NCBI RefSeq assembly: GCF_019923745.1
Contig: NZ_JAANOG010000011.1
Location: 1-64,000 of the forward strand
Origin: Aquirufa aurantiipilula
GTDB lineage: Bacteria; Bacteroidota; Bacteroidia; Cytophagales; Spirosomataceae
Direction of reading: 5' to 3'
DNA: 64,000 nucleotides
Shown: positions 8,335 to 20,358 of the stretch, piece by piece
Layout of the letters: every line of letters starts with the position of its first letter
Position numbering within the stretch: the first letter of the stretch is position 1
Made by a program: the position numbers and the translations under genes
The notes under the pieces: generated by a model
The model's input: only the letters and a program-made list of their open reading frames with translations
What the model was told of the DNA's origin: nothing
Databases searched by the model: none

Positions 8335-9968
8335 AAAAAACGACACAAGTATTTGCCATTTTGATCATCAGTCTACTTAGCATCAGCACGACTTGGGCTC
8401 AAAATAAAACTAAATCATTAGCTAAAAGACCAGCCTTGGTTGTAGGCATTGTGGTTGATCAAATGCGCTATGATTACTTATATAAATATCAAGATCGATA
8501 TAGCGATAATGGTTTCAAACGTTTAATGCGCGAAGGATTAAATTGTCAGGATAATCATTACAACTATGCCCCAACTGTAACTGCTGCTGGCCATGCTAGT
8601 GTGTATACAGGAACAGTACCTGCCGTTCATGGTATTGTAGGAAATGATTGGACAGATGTAGCCACGGGAAAAAAGGTATATTGTACAGAAGACAGTACGG
8701 TTACAACGGTAGGAACTACAGGCAAAACGGGATTTATGTCGCCCAAAAATCTTTGGACCAGCACTATTACTGACCAATTGAGAATTGCACAAAATTTCCG
8801 ATCTAAAACGATAGCAATTGCCTTGAAAGACCGTGGAGCTATTTTACCTGGAGGACATACGGCCAATGGGTCATATTGGTATGATTCCAAAGAAGGACGC
8901 TGGATTACATCCTCATTTTACATGAAAGAATTACCTACTTGGGTTCAGAAGTTTAATTCGGAAGAAAAAGCGCTAAAATATGTCAAGCAAGGATGGAATA
9001 CGTTATATCCAATAGAAAGCTATGTACAAAGTGCGGAAGACAATTTACCTTTTGAGGGAAAATTACCATCAGAAAAAACACCAACATTCCCACATGCACT
9101 AGAAGGTCCAAATCCATTGGAAATCATTCGTTCTACTCCATATGGTAATTCAATAACCAAAGATTTTGCTTTGAAAGCCATTGAAGAAGAAAAATTAGGA
9201 CAAAACAATAACACTGACTTTTTAGCGGTCAGCTTTTCGTCCACGGATTATGTAGGTCATGCTTTTGGACCACAATCCATCGAATTGGAAGATACGTATT
9301 TACGTTTGGACCGAGATATTGCTGAATTATTGAGCTATTTGGATAAGCAATTTGGCAAAGATCGAGTATTAGTATTTTTAACAGCTGACCATGCTGTAGC
9401 AGAAGTACCTGGATACTTACAATCTAAAAAAATGCCTGGTGGAGTATTTGAAGCTGGTAAAGCTTTAACGGAAGTTAAAAATGCCCTACAAAAAGAATTT
9501 GGAACAGATAAATTAATTGTGGGAAGTGAGAATTCACAACTTTACATTGACCATGCATTAGTAGAAAAATTAGCCATCAATCGCAAAAAACTACATCAAG
9601 TAATCTTGACTGCTTATTCCAAAATAGAAGGTACTTCCACCATAGTGGATATGCAGGATGTAACCAATAGTAGTTTGATTCAACCTTACAAAGAATTGGT
9701 ATCGAATGGATATAATCCCTCAAGAAGTGGTGATTTCATGATTTTATTAAAACCACAATGGTTTATGGGAGGAAAAACGGGTACCACCCACAGTACCTTA
9801 TATGCTTATGATACACATGTACCTTTATTATTTTATGGCTGGAAGGTGAAACCTCAAGAGTTAAGTAGTAGAACTAGCATTAGCGACATATCTACCACCT
9901 TAGCAAATTGGTTAGGTTGCATGGAGCCTTCAGGAAGTATTGGTAAAATAATACCGATGGCTAAATAA
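8331..9968 (+). CDS. PafA-type alkaline phosphatase, secreted
   Basis: A periplasmic or surface phosphomonoesterase of the alkaline phosphatase superfamily. A signal peptide ends near AWAQ at residue 24. Active-site residues line up with the Elizabethkingia PafA pattern: Asp43 in VVDQMRYDYL, nucleophile Thr84 in PTVTAAGHAS, Asn105 in GNDW, and Lys166/Arg168 in ALKDRG. Metal ligands appear as SSTDYVGHAFG and TADHAVAEVP. It probably releases phosphate from extracellular organophosphates. Length (545 aa) is normal. A phosphodiesterase of the same superfamily is less likely because the Lys/Arg pair is characteristic of PafA monoesterases. Confidence 0.87.
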   Translation: MKKTTQVFAILIISLLSISTTWAQNKTKSLAKRPALVVGIVVDQMRYDYLYKYQDRYSDNGFKRLMREGLNCQDNHYNYAPTVTAAGHASVYTGTVPAVHGIVGNDWTDVATGKKVYCTEDSTVTTVGTTGKTGFMSPKNLWTSTITDQLRIAQNFRSKTIAIALKDRGAILPGGHTANGSYWYDSKEGRWITSSFYMKELPTWVQKFNSEEKALKYVKQGWNTLYPIESYVQSAEDNLPFEGKLPSEKTPTFPHALEGPNPLEIIRSTPYGNSITKDFALKAIEEEKLGQNNNTDFLAVSFSSTDYVGHAFGPQSIELEDTYLRLDRDIAELLSYLDKQFGKDRVLVFLTADHAVAEVPGYLQSKKMPGGVFEAGKALTEVKNALQKEFGTDKLIVGSENSQLYIDHALVEKLAINRKKLHQVILTAYSKIEGTSTIVDMQDVTNSSLIQPYKELVSNGYNPSRSGDFMILLKPQWFMGGKTGTTHSTLYAYDTHVPLLFYGWKVKPQELSSRTSISDISTTLANWLGCMEPSGSIGKIIPMAK

Positions 9969-10054
9969 GTTTTGATTATCCATTGCATTTATAAATTTTA
10001 AAAGAAAAATGGCTAATTTTGAGCCAAATTTTTGAACTAAATAAAGATTAACCC

Positions 10055-11368
10055 ATGAAAATTGCGGTAGTAGGAACGGGATATGTAGGCCTTGTTACAG
10101 GAACATGTTTTTCAGAAACAGGTAACCACGTCACATGTGTCGATATCAATGAGGCTAAGATTAATCAAATGAAAGCGGGTATTGTACCCATTTATGAGCC
10201 AGGTTTAGAAGATTTATTCCACCGCAATGTGGAAGAAGGTCGTTTAAATTTTACCACTTCGTTGGTTGATGGAATTGAAGGAGCTAAAGTAATCTTTTTA
10301 GCCCTACCAACTCCTCCAGGAGAAGATGGTTCAGCAGATTTAAAATACATCTTACAGGTAGCCAATGATTTAGGCCCATTATTGAAAGAATATACAGTTA
10401 TCATTGATAAAAGTACTGTTCCTGTGGGCACTTCAGAATTGGTAAAAAATGCCATTGCAAAACATGCGAAGGTTCCTTTTGATGTGGTATCTAATCCTGA
10501 ATTTTTACGTGAAGGTGTAGCAGTGGAAGACTTTATGAAACCTGATCGAGTAGTGATAGGTACTGAATCTGAGCGAGCTAAAGAATTAATGACCAAATTG
10601 TACGCGCCTTTGGTTCGCCAGGGAAATCCCATCATTTTTATGGATGAACGTTCCGCTGAAATGACCAAATATGCGGCCAATGCGTTTTTAGCAACCAAGA
10701 TTACCTTCATGAATGAAATAGCCAATTTATGTGAATTGGTGGGTGCTAATGTGGATGATATTCGTCGCGGTATTGGTACAGATTCTCGTATTGGTAAGCG
10801 CTTCTTATTTGCAGGTATTGGCTATGGTGGAAGTTGTTTTCCAAAAGATGTTCAAGCGCTAGCTAAAACATCCGAAGAGAATAATTACAAGTTCCATATT
10901 TTGGATAGCGTTATGCGCGTAAATGAAAACCAAAAGACTAAATTATTGCCTCAAGTTCGCCAGTATTTCAAGGAAGATTTAGCAGGCAAAACTATTGCCA
11001 TTTGGGGTTTGGCATTTAAGCCATACACAGATGATATTCGTGAAGCACCGGCTTTGTATAACATTGAAGCATTATTAGAAGCAGGATGCACTATTAAAGC
11101 TTATGATCCTGAAGCTATGCCAAATGTTCAGGCTTTATTAGGAGATAGTGTCCAATTTTGCAAAAATCCATACGAAGCCCTAGAGGATGCGGATGCCTTA
11201 TTGATTGTCACTGAATGGCCTCAATTCCGTACACCGGATTTCGAAAAAATGGATTCATTGCTAAAAAACAAAGTCATTTTTGATGGTAGAAATTTATATG
11301 AATTATCTCAAATGAAAGAATTGGGGTATACGTATTACTCGATTGGCCGTCAAACCGTATTATCATAA
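10055..11368 (+). CDS. ugd: UDP-glucose 6-dehydrogenase
   Basis: It oxidises UDP-glucose to UDP-glucuronate with two NAD+. The N-terminal Rossmann motif VVGTGYVGLVTG begins at residue 4. The catalytic Cys lies in GYGGSCFPKD near residue 262, and the catalytic Lys and Asn lie in MTKYAANAFLATKITFMNE near 208-225. The C-terminal UDP-binding Rossmann domain contains GLAFKPYTDDIREAP. At 437 aa it is full length. The next gene starts 9 bases downstream and encodes a UDP-glucuronate decarboxylase, so the pair makes UDP-xylose for glycans. Confidence 0.94.
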   Translation: MKIAVVGTGYVGLVTGTCFSETGNHVTCVDINEAKINQMKAGIVPIYEPGLEDLFHRNVEEGRLNFTTSLVDGIEGAKVIFLALPTPPGEDGSADLKYILQVANDLGPLLKEYTVIIDKSTVPVGTSELVKNAIAKHAKVPFDVVSNPEFLREGVAVEDFMKPDRVVIGTESERAKELMTKLYAPLVRQGNPIIFMDERSAEMTKYAANAFLATKITFMNEIANLCELVGANVDDIRRGIGTDSRIGKRFLFAGIGYGGSCFPKDVQALAKTSEENNYKFHILDSVMRVNENQKTKLLPQVRQYFKEDLAGKTIAIWGLAFKPYTDDIREAPALYNIEALLEAGCTIKAYDPEAMPNVQALLGDSVQFCKNPYEALEDADALLIVTEWPQFRTPDFEKMDSLLKNKVIFDGRNLYELSQMKELGYTYYSIGRQTVLS

Positions 11369-11377
11369 ATCATAGAA

Positions 11378-12352
11378 ATGAAAAGAGTATTAATAACAGG
11401 GGGTGCAGGATTTTTAGGGTCACATTTATGTGATCGATTTATCAAAGAGGGTTTTCATGTGATTGCCATGGATAATTTAATCACAGGTGATTTGAAAAAC
11501 ATTGAGCATCTTTTTAAGCTACCCAACTTTGAATTTTATCACCATGATGTATCTAAATTCATCCATGTACCTGGTGAATTAGATTATATTCTTCATTTTG
11601 CTTCTCCAGCCTCCCCTATTGACTATTTGAAAATCCCAATTCAAACCTTAAAAGTTGGTTCTTTGGGAATTCATAACTGTTTAGGATTGGCACGTGTTAA
11701 AAATGCACGTGTATTGATTGCCTCTACTTCTGAAGTTTATGGAGACCCATTGGTTCATCCGCAGACTGAAGAGTATTGGGGAAATGTAAATCCAGTTGGT
11801 CCAAGAGGCGTATATGATGAAGCTAAGCGCTTTCAGGAAGCTATGACCATGGCATACCACACGTATCACGGAGTAGAAACGCGTATTGTCCGTATATTCA
11901 ACACCTACGGCCCTAGAATGCGATTGAATGATGGTCGCGTATTACCTGCATTTATTGGTCAGGCCTTACGAGGTGAGGACTTAACTATGTTTGGTGATGG
12001 ATCTCAAACAAGAGCATTTTGCTACGTTGATGATTTGGTAGAAGGAATATATCGTTTATTGCTAAGCGATTATGCTCAACCTGTGAATATCGGAAATCCA
12101 GATGAAATCACCATCAAGGAGTTTGGAGAGGAAATTATCAAATTGACGGGTACTAGTCAGAAGTTAATCTCTCTGCCTTTGCCGACAGATGATCCTAAAC
12201 AGAGAAAACCAGATATTACTAAGGCTAAAGCCATATTAGGTTGGGAACCGAAGGTTTCTAGAGCTGAAGGTTTAAAAATCACCTATGAATATTTCAAATC
12301 ATTAAGTCAGGAAGACTTACATCGATTAGCTCATCATAAGGAGTTTAAATAA
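11378..12352 (+). CDS. uxs: UDP-glucuronate decarboxylase (UDP-xylose synthase)
   Basis: An extended short-chain dehydrogenase/reductase that converts UDP-glucuronate to UDP-xylose using bound NAD+. [11 protein letters not shown] at residues 8-18 is the nucleotide-binding loop. The catalytic Tyr and Lys are in [12 protein letters not shown] near 145-150, with the catalytic Ser in [21 protein letters not shown] is a signature of the Uxs subgroup. Length 324 aa matches bacterial Uxs. It follows ugd by 9 bases, and a strong terminator follows. dTDP-glucose dehydratase is the nearest alternative, but the motifs and neighbour favour Uxs. Confidence 0.9.
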   Translation: MKRVLITGGAGFLGSHLCDRFIKEGFHVIAMDNLITGDLKNIEHLFKLPNFEFYHHDVSKFIHVPGELDYILHFASPASPIDYLKIPIQTLKVGSLGIHNCLGLARVKNARVLIASTSEVYGDPLVHPQTEEYWGNVNPVGPRGVYDEAKRFQEAMTMAYHTYHGVETRIVRIFNTYGPRMRLNDGRVLPAFIGQALRGEDLTMFGDGSQTRAFCYVDDLVEGIYRLLLSDYAQPVNIGNPDEITIKEFGEEIIKLTGTSQKLISLPLPTDDPKQRKPDITKAKAILGWEPKVSRAEGLKITYEYFKSLSQEDLHRLAHHKEFK

Positions 12353-12373
12353 AAACCTGAACATGATTATATT

Positions 12374-12400
12374 AAGGCCAGCTTTCGCTGGCCTTTTTTA
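12374..12400 (+). terminator. rho-independent terminator after uxs
   Basis: AAGGCCAGC (12374-12382) and GCTGGCCTT (12387-12395) form a perfect 9-bp stem with a TTTC loop, followed by TTTTTA. Confidence 0.85.
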
Positions 12401-12409
12401 TTGTCCTAA

Positions 12410-12464
12410 CTTTATCAGAAACTTGATAAAGAATTTCGAATTAAAATAAATTTATTTTCGAAAT
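12410..12464. repeat. two further inverted repeats in the uxs/receptor gap
   Basis: CTTTATCA/TGATAAAG (12410-12417 and 12424-12431) is a small hairpin. ATTTCGAA/TTCGAAAT (12433-12440 and 12457-12464) flanks an A/T-rich palindrome (AAAATAAA/TTTATTTT, 12443-12458). No coding frame is present. Confidence 0.5.
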
Positions 12465-12470
12465 CGTTAT

Positions 12471-12524
12471 CAACGCACAACGCTGTCAAGGTTTGGAACC
12501 TTGCCAGCGTGAAAAAATGCGTTG
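12471..12524. repeat. nested inverted repeat (REP/ncRNA-like) of unknown role
   Basis: An outer pair CAACGCA (12471-12477) and TGCGTTG (12518-12524) encloses an inner 13-bp pair CGCTGTCAAGGTT (12481-12493) and AACCTTGCCAGCG (12497-12509), with one mismatch and a 3-base loop. The result is a long bulged stem. It is G/C richer than its surroundings. I see no second copy in the window. Confidence 0.6.
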
Positions 12525-12561
12525 AAAAAAAAACAGGCTGCCCGAATGAGCAGCCTGTTTT
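12524..12561 (-). terminator. rho-independent terminator of the Oar-like receptor gene
   Basis: AAAACAGGCTGC (12530-12541) and GCAGCCTGTTTT (12550-12561) are a perfect 12-bp stem with an 8-base loop. On the minus strand it is followed by a T run. Confidence 0.85.
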
Positions 12562-12586
12562 AACATATAGGATTTGTCTATTTCGA

Positions 12587-15910
<3,324 letters not shown>

Positions 15911-16126
15911 TTATAATTGAGTTGAAAGATATTTCCACAAAATAAATGGAAAAAATCAAATACTACAACTGTTTGACTAAAGTCATTTCATATGAAATTG
16001 CACTAATCAACTGATAATTAGAACTTATAAAGCATTTTCTGTAATTATTTAAACGAATAAGCTCATCTAAATGTACTATTTTGGCTTAAATCTTAACACA
16101 AACTTAATTTTTAATTATTTAAAGAA

Positions 16127-16134
16127 TATTTTTG
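16127..16134 (+). promoter_or_regulatory. probable selD promoter, -7 box
   Basis: TATTTTTG fits TAnnTTTG and lies 25 bases upstream of the selD TTG start. No clear -33 TTTG occurs 19-21 bases further up. The rest of the 15896-16159 gap is A/T-rich without other recognisable sites. Confidence 0.4.
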
Positions 16135-16159
16135 TACTCTTCAATTAAATTATTCGACT

Positions 16160-17197
16160 TTGGATACTAGCATTAAATTAACTTCCTTTTCTCATGGAGC
16201 CGGCTGTGGTTGTAAAATTTCACCTCAAATTTTAGACCAAATTTTACATACCGATACCCCTAAAAAAAATCATCCATTACTTTTAGTAGGAAATGAAAGT
16301 CGGGATGATGCTGCTGTCTTTGATTGGCAAAATGGAGAAGCAGTTATTTCCACGACAGATTTTTTCATGCCCATTGTCGATGATCCTTTTGACTTTGGAA
16401 AAATAGCTGCCACCAATGCCATATCAGATATATATGCAATGGGTGGTTCTCCATTGATGGCAATCGCCATTTTAGGTTGGCCAATTGACAAACTAGCTCC
16501 AGAAATTGCTAAAAAGGTGTTGGAAGGTGGGCGAGCGGCATGTGCTGAAGCTGGTATTCCTTTAGCTGGTGGTCACTCCATTGATTCTCCTGAACCCATT
16601 TTTGGTTTAGCCGTAACGGGTAAAGTGAAAAAAGAACATTTAAAACAAAATGATCAGGCAAGTGAAGATTGCTTATTGTATTTAACCAAGCCATTAGGGG
16701 TTGGTATTTTATCTACGGCTCAAAAAAGAGGGATCGTTAGTCCAGAAGATTTAGCTTTAGCTGTAAAACAAATGAGCACGCTGAATCAATTTGGTGAAAA
16801 ACTTGGGCCATTGGCCTATGTCAAATCGTTGACTGATGTTACCGGATTTGGATTATTGGGTCATTTAGTGGAAATGTGTGATGGATCTGGAGTGAGCGCC
16901 CAATTGTTTTTTGATAAAATACCTACTCTACCTCAGATTGGTCATTATTTGGAACAAAAATGTTTCCCAGGAGGTACATCTAGAAATTGGGCTAGTTATG
17001 GACATCGAGTAGAAGAAAGTATTTCTGAAATTCAACAGCTCATTGGTGCTGACCCACAAACTTCTGGAGGTTTGTTAATAGCCGTTGATGCAAATTCACA
17101 AACCGAATTCGAATCATTTGCAGAGACACAAGGTTTTAGCCTACAGGTAATAGGTAAAACGATTGCACAAAAAGAAAAAGCTATTTATATCAAATAA
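16160..17197 (+). CDS. selD: selenide, water dikinase (selenophosphate synthetase)
   Basis: It makes selenophosphate from selenide and ATP, the selenium donor for selenocysteine and 2-selenouridine. [12 protein letters not shown] (residues 11-22) gives catalytic Cys16 and Lys19, equivalent to Cys17/Lys20 of E. coli SelD, so this is the Cys form. ATP and metal-binding motifs follow: DDAAVF near 50, TTDFFMP near 70, [11 protein letters not shown] near 140 and [11 protein letters not shown] near 225. The start is a TTG at 16160; it is chosen because DTSIKLT aligns with the E. coli N-terminus and no in-frame ATG exists upstream of the catalytic loop. Sec-insertion genes (selA, selB) are not in the window. 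The alpha/beta hydrolase gene begins directly after its stop. Confidence 0.93.
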   Translation: MDTSIKLTSFSHGAGCGCKISPQILDQILHTDTPKKNHPLLLVGNESRDDAAVFDWQNGEAVISTTDFFMPIVDDPFDFGKIAATNAISDIYAMGGSPLMAIAILGWPIDKLAPEIAKKVLEGGRAACAEAGIPLAGGHSIDSPEPIFGLAVTGKVKKEHLKQNDQASEDCLLYLTKPLGVGILSTAQKRGIVSPEDLALAVKQMSTLNQFGEKLGPLAYVKSLTDVTGFGLLGHLVEMCDGSGVSAQLFFDKIPTLPQIGHYLEQKCFPGGTSRNWASYGHRVEESISEIQQLIGADPQTSGGLLIAVDANSQTEFESFAETQGFSLQVIGKTIAQKEKAIYIK

Positions 17198-17959
17198 ATG
17201 AAACTATACTTCCGAAAAGTAGGAGAACAAGGACCTGCCATCATTATATTACATGGTATATTTGGTTCATCCGACAACTGGTTAGGCATTGCCAAAGTAC
17301 TTTCAGACAAATTCCAAGTGTACTTGGTAGATCAGAGAAATCATGGTCAATCTCCATGGTCAGATGAATTTGATTACCAAGTCATGTCAGAGGATTTATT
17401 GGAATTTATTCAAGAACACTCTTTGGATAAACCCATCATCATTGGTCATTCCATGGGTGGTAAAGTGGTGATGCAGTTTGCCTTAAATCATCCTGATATA
17501 GCCCAAAAGATGGTTGTGGTAGACATTGCTCCTAAATTCTATCCGGTACATCATACGGCCATATTGGAAGGCTTAAATAGTCTAGATTTAAAACATTTGG
17601 CCAGTAGAACTGATGCCAATGAACATTTAAAGCGATTTGAAGAGAAAGAAGGCGTTCGTCAATTTTTACTAAAAAATCTGTATCGAAATGATCAGCAGGA
17701 GTTTGCTTGGAGAATTAATGTTAAAGTAATTACCAAGAACATAGATGTAGTTGGACATGAATTGTGGGTTAAACATTCTGTGAATCTACCCGCCTATTTC
17801 ATCAAAGGAGCGGAATCTCATTACATCCAACCAGAAGATGAACGTTATATTGCAGAAATTTTCCCCAACTTTGAACTGATTGAAATACCGAATGCTGGCC
17901 ATTGGGTTCAAGCAGATCAACCAGAAGCTTTTGTTGACGCCTTGCGCAGTATTTTATGA
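17198..17959 (+). CDS. alpha/beta hydrolase (YbfF-like esterase)
   Basis: A cytoplasmic serine hydrolase of the YbfF/esterase type. HGIFGSSDNW (19-28) provides the oxyanion region, GHSMGGKV (83-90) the nucleophile Ser85, and NAGHWVQAD near 234 the catalytic His. An Asp is expected near 205. Length 253 aa matches. The natural substrate is unknown; family members hydrolyse short-chain acyl esters or acyl-CoA. It starts immediately after selD and overlaps the following methyltransferase by 4 bases, so it sits in the middle of an operon of otherwise unrelated functions. Confidence 0.82.
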   Translation: MKLYFRKVGEQGPAIIILHGIFGSSDNWLGIAKVLSDKFQVYLVDQRNHGQSPWSDEFDYQVMSEDLLEFIQEHSLDKPIIIGHSMGGKVVMQFALNHPDIAQKMVVVDIAPKFYPVHHTAILEGLNSLDLKHLASRTDANEHLKRFEEKEGVRQFLLKNLYRNDQQEFAWRINVKVITKNIDVVGHELWVKHSVNLPAYFIKGAESHYIQPEDERYIAEIFPNFELIEIPNAGHWVQADQPEAFVDALRSIL

Positions 17960-18678
17960 AAATTTATTTGATTCCTTGTCCGATTGCTGAAAATACTGCT
18001 TCCAAAGTTATCACTCCTGAAGTTATCCAAGCTGTATTAACATGTAAACATTTTTTAGTAGAAAATGTACGCACGGCTCGACGATTCGTCAGTGAGTTAA
18101 AATTAGGCATTCAAATAGAGGAATTGGTTTTTGAAGTATTGGATAAGGATAGTGAAACTAGTAGTATTGAAAAATTCATACAGACTCAAGCTCAAGCAGA
18201 TCATTCCATTGGTATCATTTCCGAGGCAGGTTGTCCAGGAATTGCTGATCCTGGTGCTTTAGCAGTTTCCATTGCGCATAAATTACAAATTGAAGTAATT
18301 GCATTGGTTGGCCCCTCCTCCATCCTTTTGGCCTTAATGGGTTCAGGATTCTCCGGACAAAGCTTTTGCTTTCATGGTTATTTACCCATTGATAAGACCG
18401 CTAGAATCAAAAGAATTGAACAATTACAAAAGGAAGTTGAGAAATCAGGACAAACCCAATTATTCATCGAAACTCCATATCGGAATAATGCATTGTTGGC
18501 TGATTTAATTCAGATTTGTCCTAAGCAACAATTAATATGTATCGGTTGTGATATCCAAGCAGAAACAGGCTTTATCCAGACAAAAACCGTAGAGGCTTGG
18601 GCAAAAACACTTCCAGATTTGCATAAAAAACCTTGCTTATTCTTATTAGGTCAACATCAATTTACAGGAAATAAGTAA
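17956..18678 (+). CDS. RsmI-like SAM-dependent methyltransferase (tetrapyrrole-methylase fold)
   Basis: The protein begins MKIYLIPCPIAEN and carries SEAGCPGIADPGALAV near residue 90, both typical of the RsmI family (16S rRNA cytidine-1402 2'-O-methyltransferase). At 240 aa it lacks the C-terminal extension of full RsmI (about 285 aa). Many Bacteroidota carry such a short paralogue besides genuine RsmI, so rRNA methylation is likely but not certain. Its start overlaps the hydrolase stop by 4 bases. Confidence 0.72.
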   Translation: MKIYLIPCPIAENTASKVITPEVIQAVLTCKHFLVENVRTARRFVSELKLGIQIEELVFEVLDKDSETSSIEKFIQTQAQADHSIGIISEAGCPGIADPGALAVSIAHKLQIEVIALVGPSSILLALMGSGFSGQSFCFHGYLPIDKTARIKRIEQLQKEVEKSGQTQLFIETPYRNNALLADLIQICPKQQLICIGCDIQAETGFIQTKTVEAWAKTLPDLHKKPCLFLLGQHQFTGNK

Positions 18679-18701
18679 TTTGCATACAAAACAGATCATT
18701 C

Positions 18702-19343
18702 GTGGTATATAAAGAAGTTTTTACATGTAATCCATTTCAAGAAAACACCTATCTACTCTGGGATGATGCTGGCAATGGAGTCATATTTGATCCAGGTTGT
18801 CATAATTACGAGGAAAGAAAAACAATTACGGACTTCATTTTATCCAAAAACATTCAATTGAAATATTGCCTCAATACCCATGCTCATATAGACCATGTAT
18901 TAGGAGTACATTATATCAAGGAACATTTTAAAGTACCATTTGCCTTACATCCCAAAGATTTGCCTTTATTAAATGATGCGGCTAATCGGGCAGCAGTTTA
19001 TGGCTTTCCTGCTTTTCAATCAGTGGAAGTAGACCGCTTTTTGGAAGACGATGAGGTTATTGAAATTGGAGAAATGAACATGAAAGTTTTGTTTGTTCCT
19101 GGGCATGCGCCAGGGCATGTTGCCTTTTATTTAGAAGAACAAGGCTGGCTCATCGATGGAGATGTTTTGTTTAGAAGAAGCATTGGCAGGACAGATTTCC
19201 CCTTCTGCAATCATGCAGATTTGGTGAATAGCATTCAGAATCAATTGTATGTTTTACCAGAAGAAACGGAAGTTTTTCCTGGACATGGAGGGAGTACTAC
19301 AATAGGCATAGAAAAAATTCAAAATCCATTTGTTAAAGCATAA
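18702..19343 (+). CDS. MBL-fold metallo-hydrolase (glyoxalase II-like)
   Basis: A binuclear metal hydrolase. The signature THAHIDHVLG (HxHxDH) lies near residues 60-68, followed by PGHAPGH, a bridging Asp in WLIDGDVLF, and a terminal PGHGG. The size (213 aa) matches the short YcbL/GloB-like group, which hydrolyses thioesters such as S-lactoylglutathione or related compounds. The start is GTG at 18702, 23 bases after the previous stop. No later ATG retains the first strands, so GTG is favoured. The substrate is not determined. Confidence 0.8.
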   Translation: MVYKEVFTCNPFQENTYLLWDDAGNGVIFDPGCHNYEERKTITDFILSKNIQLKYCLNTHAHIDHVLGVHYIKEHFKVPFALHPKDLPLLNDAANRAAVYGFPAFQSVEVDRFLEDDEVIEIGEMNMKVLFVPGHAPGHVAFYLEEQGWLIDGDVLFRRSIGRTDFPFCNHADLVNSIQNQLYVLPEETEVFPGHGGSTTIGIEKIQNPFVKA

Positions 19344-19344
19344 G

Positions 19345-20067
19345 ATGTCGATAAAAAAAGAAATCCCGAATACCTTAACCTTAGGCAATTTATTGTCAGG
19401 CTGTTTTGGTATCTATTTTGTTATGCAAGGACATGTTTTATGGGCCTCTTATTGCATCGTAATTTCACTAATTTTTGACTTTTTAGATGGTTTTTTAGCT
19501 CGATTATTACATGCCTATTCTGAACTAGGAAAGGAATTGGATTCCTTGGCAGATATGGTTTCTTTCGGTGTGCTACCAACATTTATGTTATTTCATTTGG
19601 TAGAGGCAAGTTGTGGCACCCAATGCTCTATCGGCCTTTTCGGATTTTATAAACCTTTTATCGTTTTTTCATTGGCTATATTTTCCGCCTATCGTTTGGC
19701 TAAATTTAATGTAGACACTCGTCAAAGTGATCAGTTTATTGGTGTGCCGACACCCGCCAACGGCATTGTAATTGCTGCCTTGCCCCTCATTCTGGAATTT
19801 CAACCTGAGTATAGCGAATACATACTTAATTTTAAAGGCTTGTTGATTTATTCCGTTATCATGAGTTATTTACTCGTGTGTGAATTGCCCTTAATGGCCT
19901 TTAAGTTTAAAACTTGGGATTGGAAAAGCAATCAAATTAAATTCATTTTCCTAGTTTTTTGTGTTGCTGGACTGATTTTCCTTAAATTTGTAGCATTGCC
20001 ACTGTTAGTAGCATCCTATATCCTCCTTTCAGGAGTTCTTTACATACTTAATACCCAAAAAAAATGA
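19345..20067 (+). CDS. pssA: CDP-diacylglycerol--serine O-phosphatidyltransferase
   Basis: A membrane enzyme that makes phosphatidylserine, the precursor of phosphatidylethanolamine. The CDP-alcohol phosphatidyltransferase motif D-G-x2-A-R-x8-G-x3-D-x3-D is complete in FLDGFLARLLHAYSELGKEL followed by DSLAD. About seven or eight hydrophobic segments follow in 240 residues. The ATG at 19345 (MSIKKEIPNTLTLGN) is chosen because family members start here; an upstream in-frame TTG lies inside the previous gene. It overlaps purS by 4 bases. Confidence 0.9.
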   Translation: MSIKKEIPNTLTLGNLLSGCFGIYFVMQGHVLWASYCIVISLIFDFLDGFLARLLHAYSELGKELDSLADMVSFGVLPTFMLFHLVEASCGTQCSIGLFGFYKPFIVFSLAIFSAYRLAKFNVDTRQSDQFIGVPTPANGIVIAALPLILEFQPEYSEYILNFKGLLIYSVIMSYLLVCELPLMAFKFKTWDWKSNQIKFIFLVFCVAGLIFLKFVALPLLVASYILLSGVLYILNTQKK

Positions 20068-20315
20068 AATTTTTAGCTGAAATTAATGTAATGCCTCAAA
20101 AAGAAATCCTTGATCCTCAAGGTAAAGCTGTGCGTATCGGTTTACAAAACTTAGATATACATCAGGTAGCCGATGTGCGTATTGGTAAACATATTCAGTT
20201 ACAAATTGAAGCTAGTTCTGAGGCTGAAGCTAATGATATCGTTACGAATGCTTGCAAAAAATTATTAGCAAATTTAATTATGGAGGAATTTGACTTCGTA
20301 TTGAAAGCTATATAA
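20064..20315 (+). CDS. purS: phosphoribosylformylglycinamidine synthase, PurS subunit
   Basis: The 83-residue subunit of three-part FGAM synthase (PurS/PurQ/PurL), which links glutaminase and synthetase subunits in purine synthesis. It has the pattern MKFLAEINVMPQKEILDPQG, then VRIGKHIQLQIEA and an alternating helix with EANDIVTNACKKLLANLIMEEF, as in Bacillus PurS. No purQ or purL is adjacent. It is the last gene of the selD-purS run, and a bidirectional hairpin follows. Confidence 0.88.
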   Translation: MKFLAEINVMPQKEILDPQGKAVRIGLQNLDIHQVADVRIGKHIQLQIEASSEAEANDIVTNACKKLLANLIMEEFDFVLKAI

Positions 20316-20317
20316 AT

Positions 20318-20358
20318 AAAAAGGGAATCTGTTGAATATGACCCAACAGATTCCTTTT
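20318..20358. terminator. bidirectional hairpin between purS and the CoA-binding gene
   Basis: AAAAGGGAATCTGTTG and CAACAGATTCCTTTT pair over 14-15 bp with one bulged G and an 8-base loop. A-rich and T-rich flanks suit termination in both directions between convergent genes. Confidence 0.8.

Noticed and set aside
7873-9968. phage defence or restriction system made of the HsdR-N protein and the phosphatase
   Set aside because: Methyltransferase, specificity and helicase components are missing, and the phosphatase has a signal peptide and PafA catalytic residues, so they are unlikely to act together.
10010-10033. TAATTTTG as a ugd promoter, or the surrounding hairpin as the terminator of the PafA gene
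   Set aside because: The box lies in the loop of a weak 5-bp hairpin (TGGCT/AGCCA) with no spaced -33 element. Neither reading is strong enough to annotate.
10192-10725. 177-codon open frame on the minus strand inside ugd
   Set aside because: It is fully antisense to a strongly conserved enzyme gene, and its product shows no motif or domain, so it is a shadow frame.
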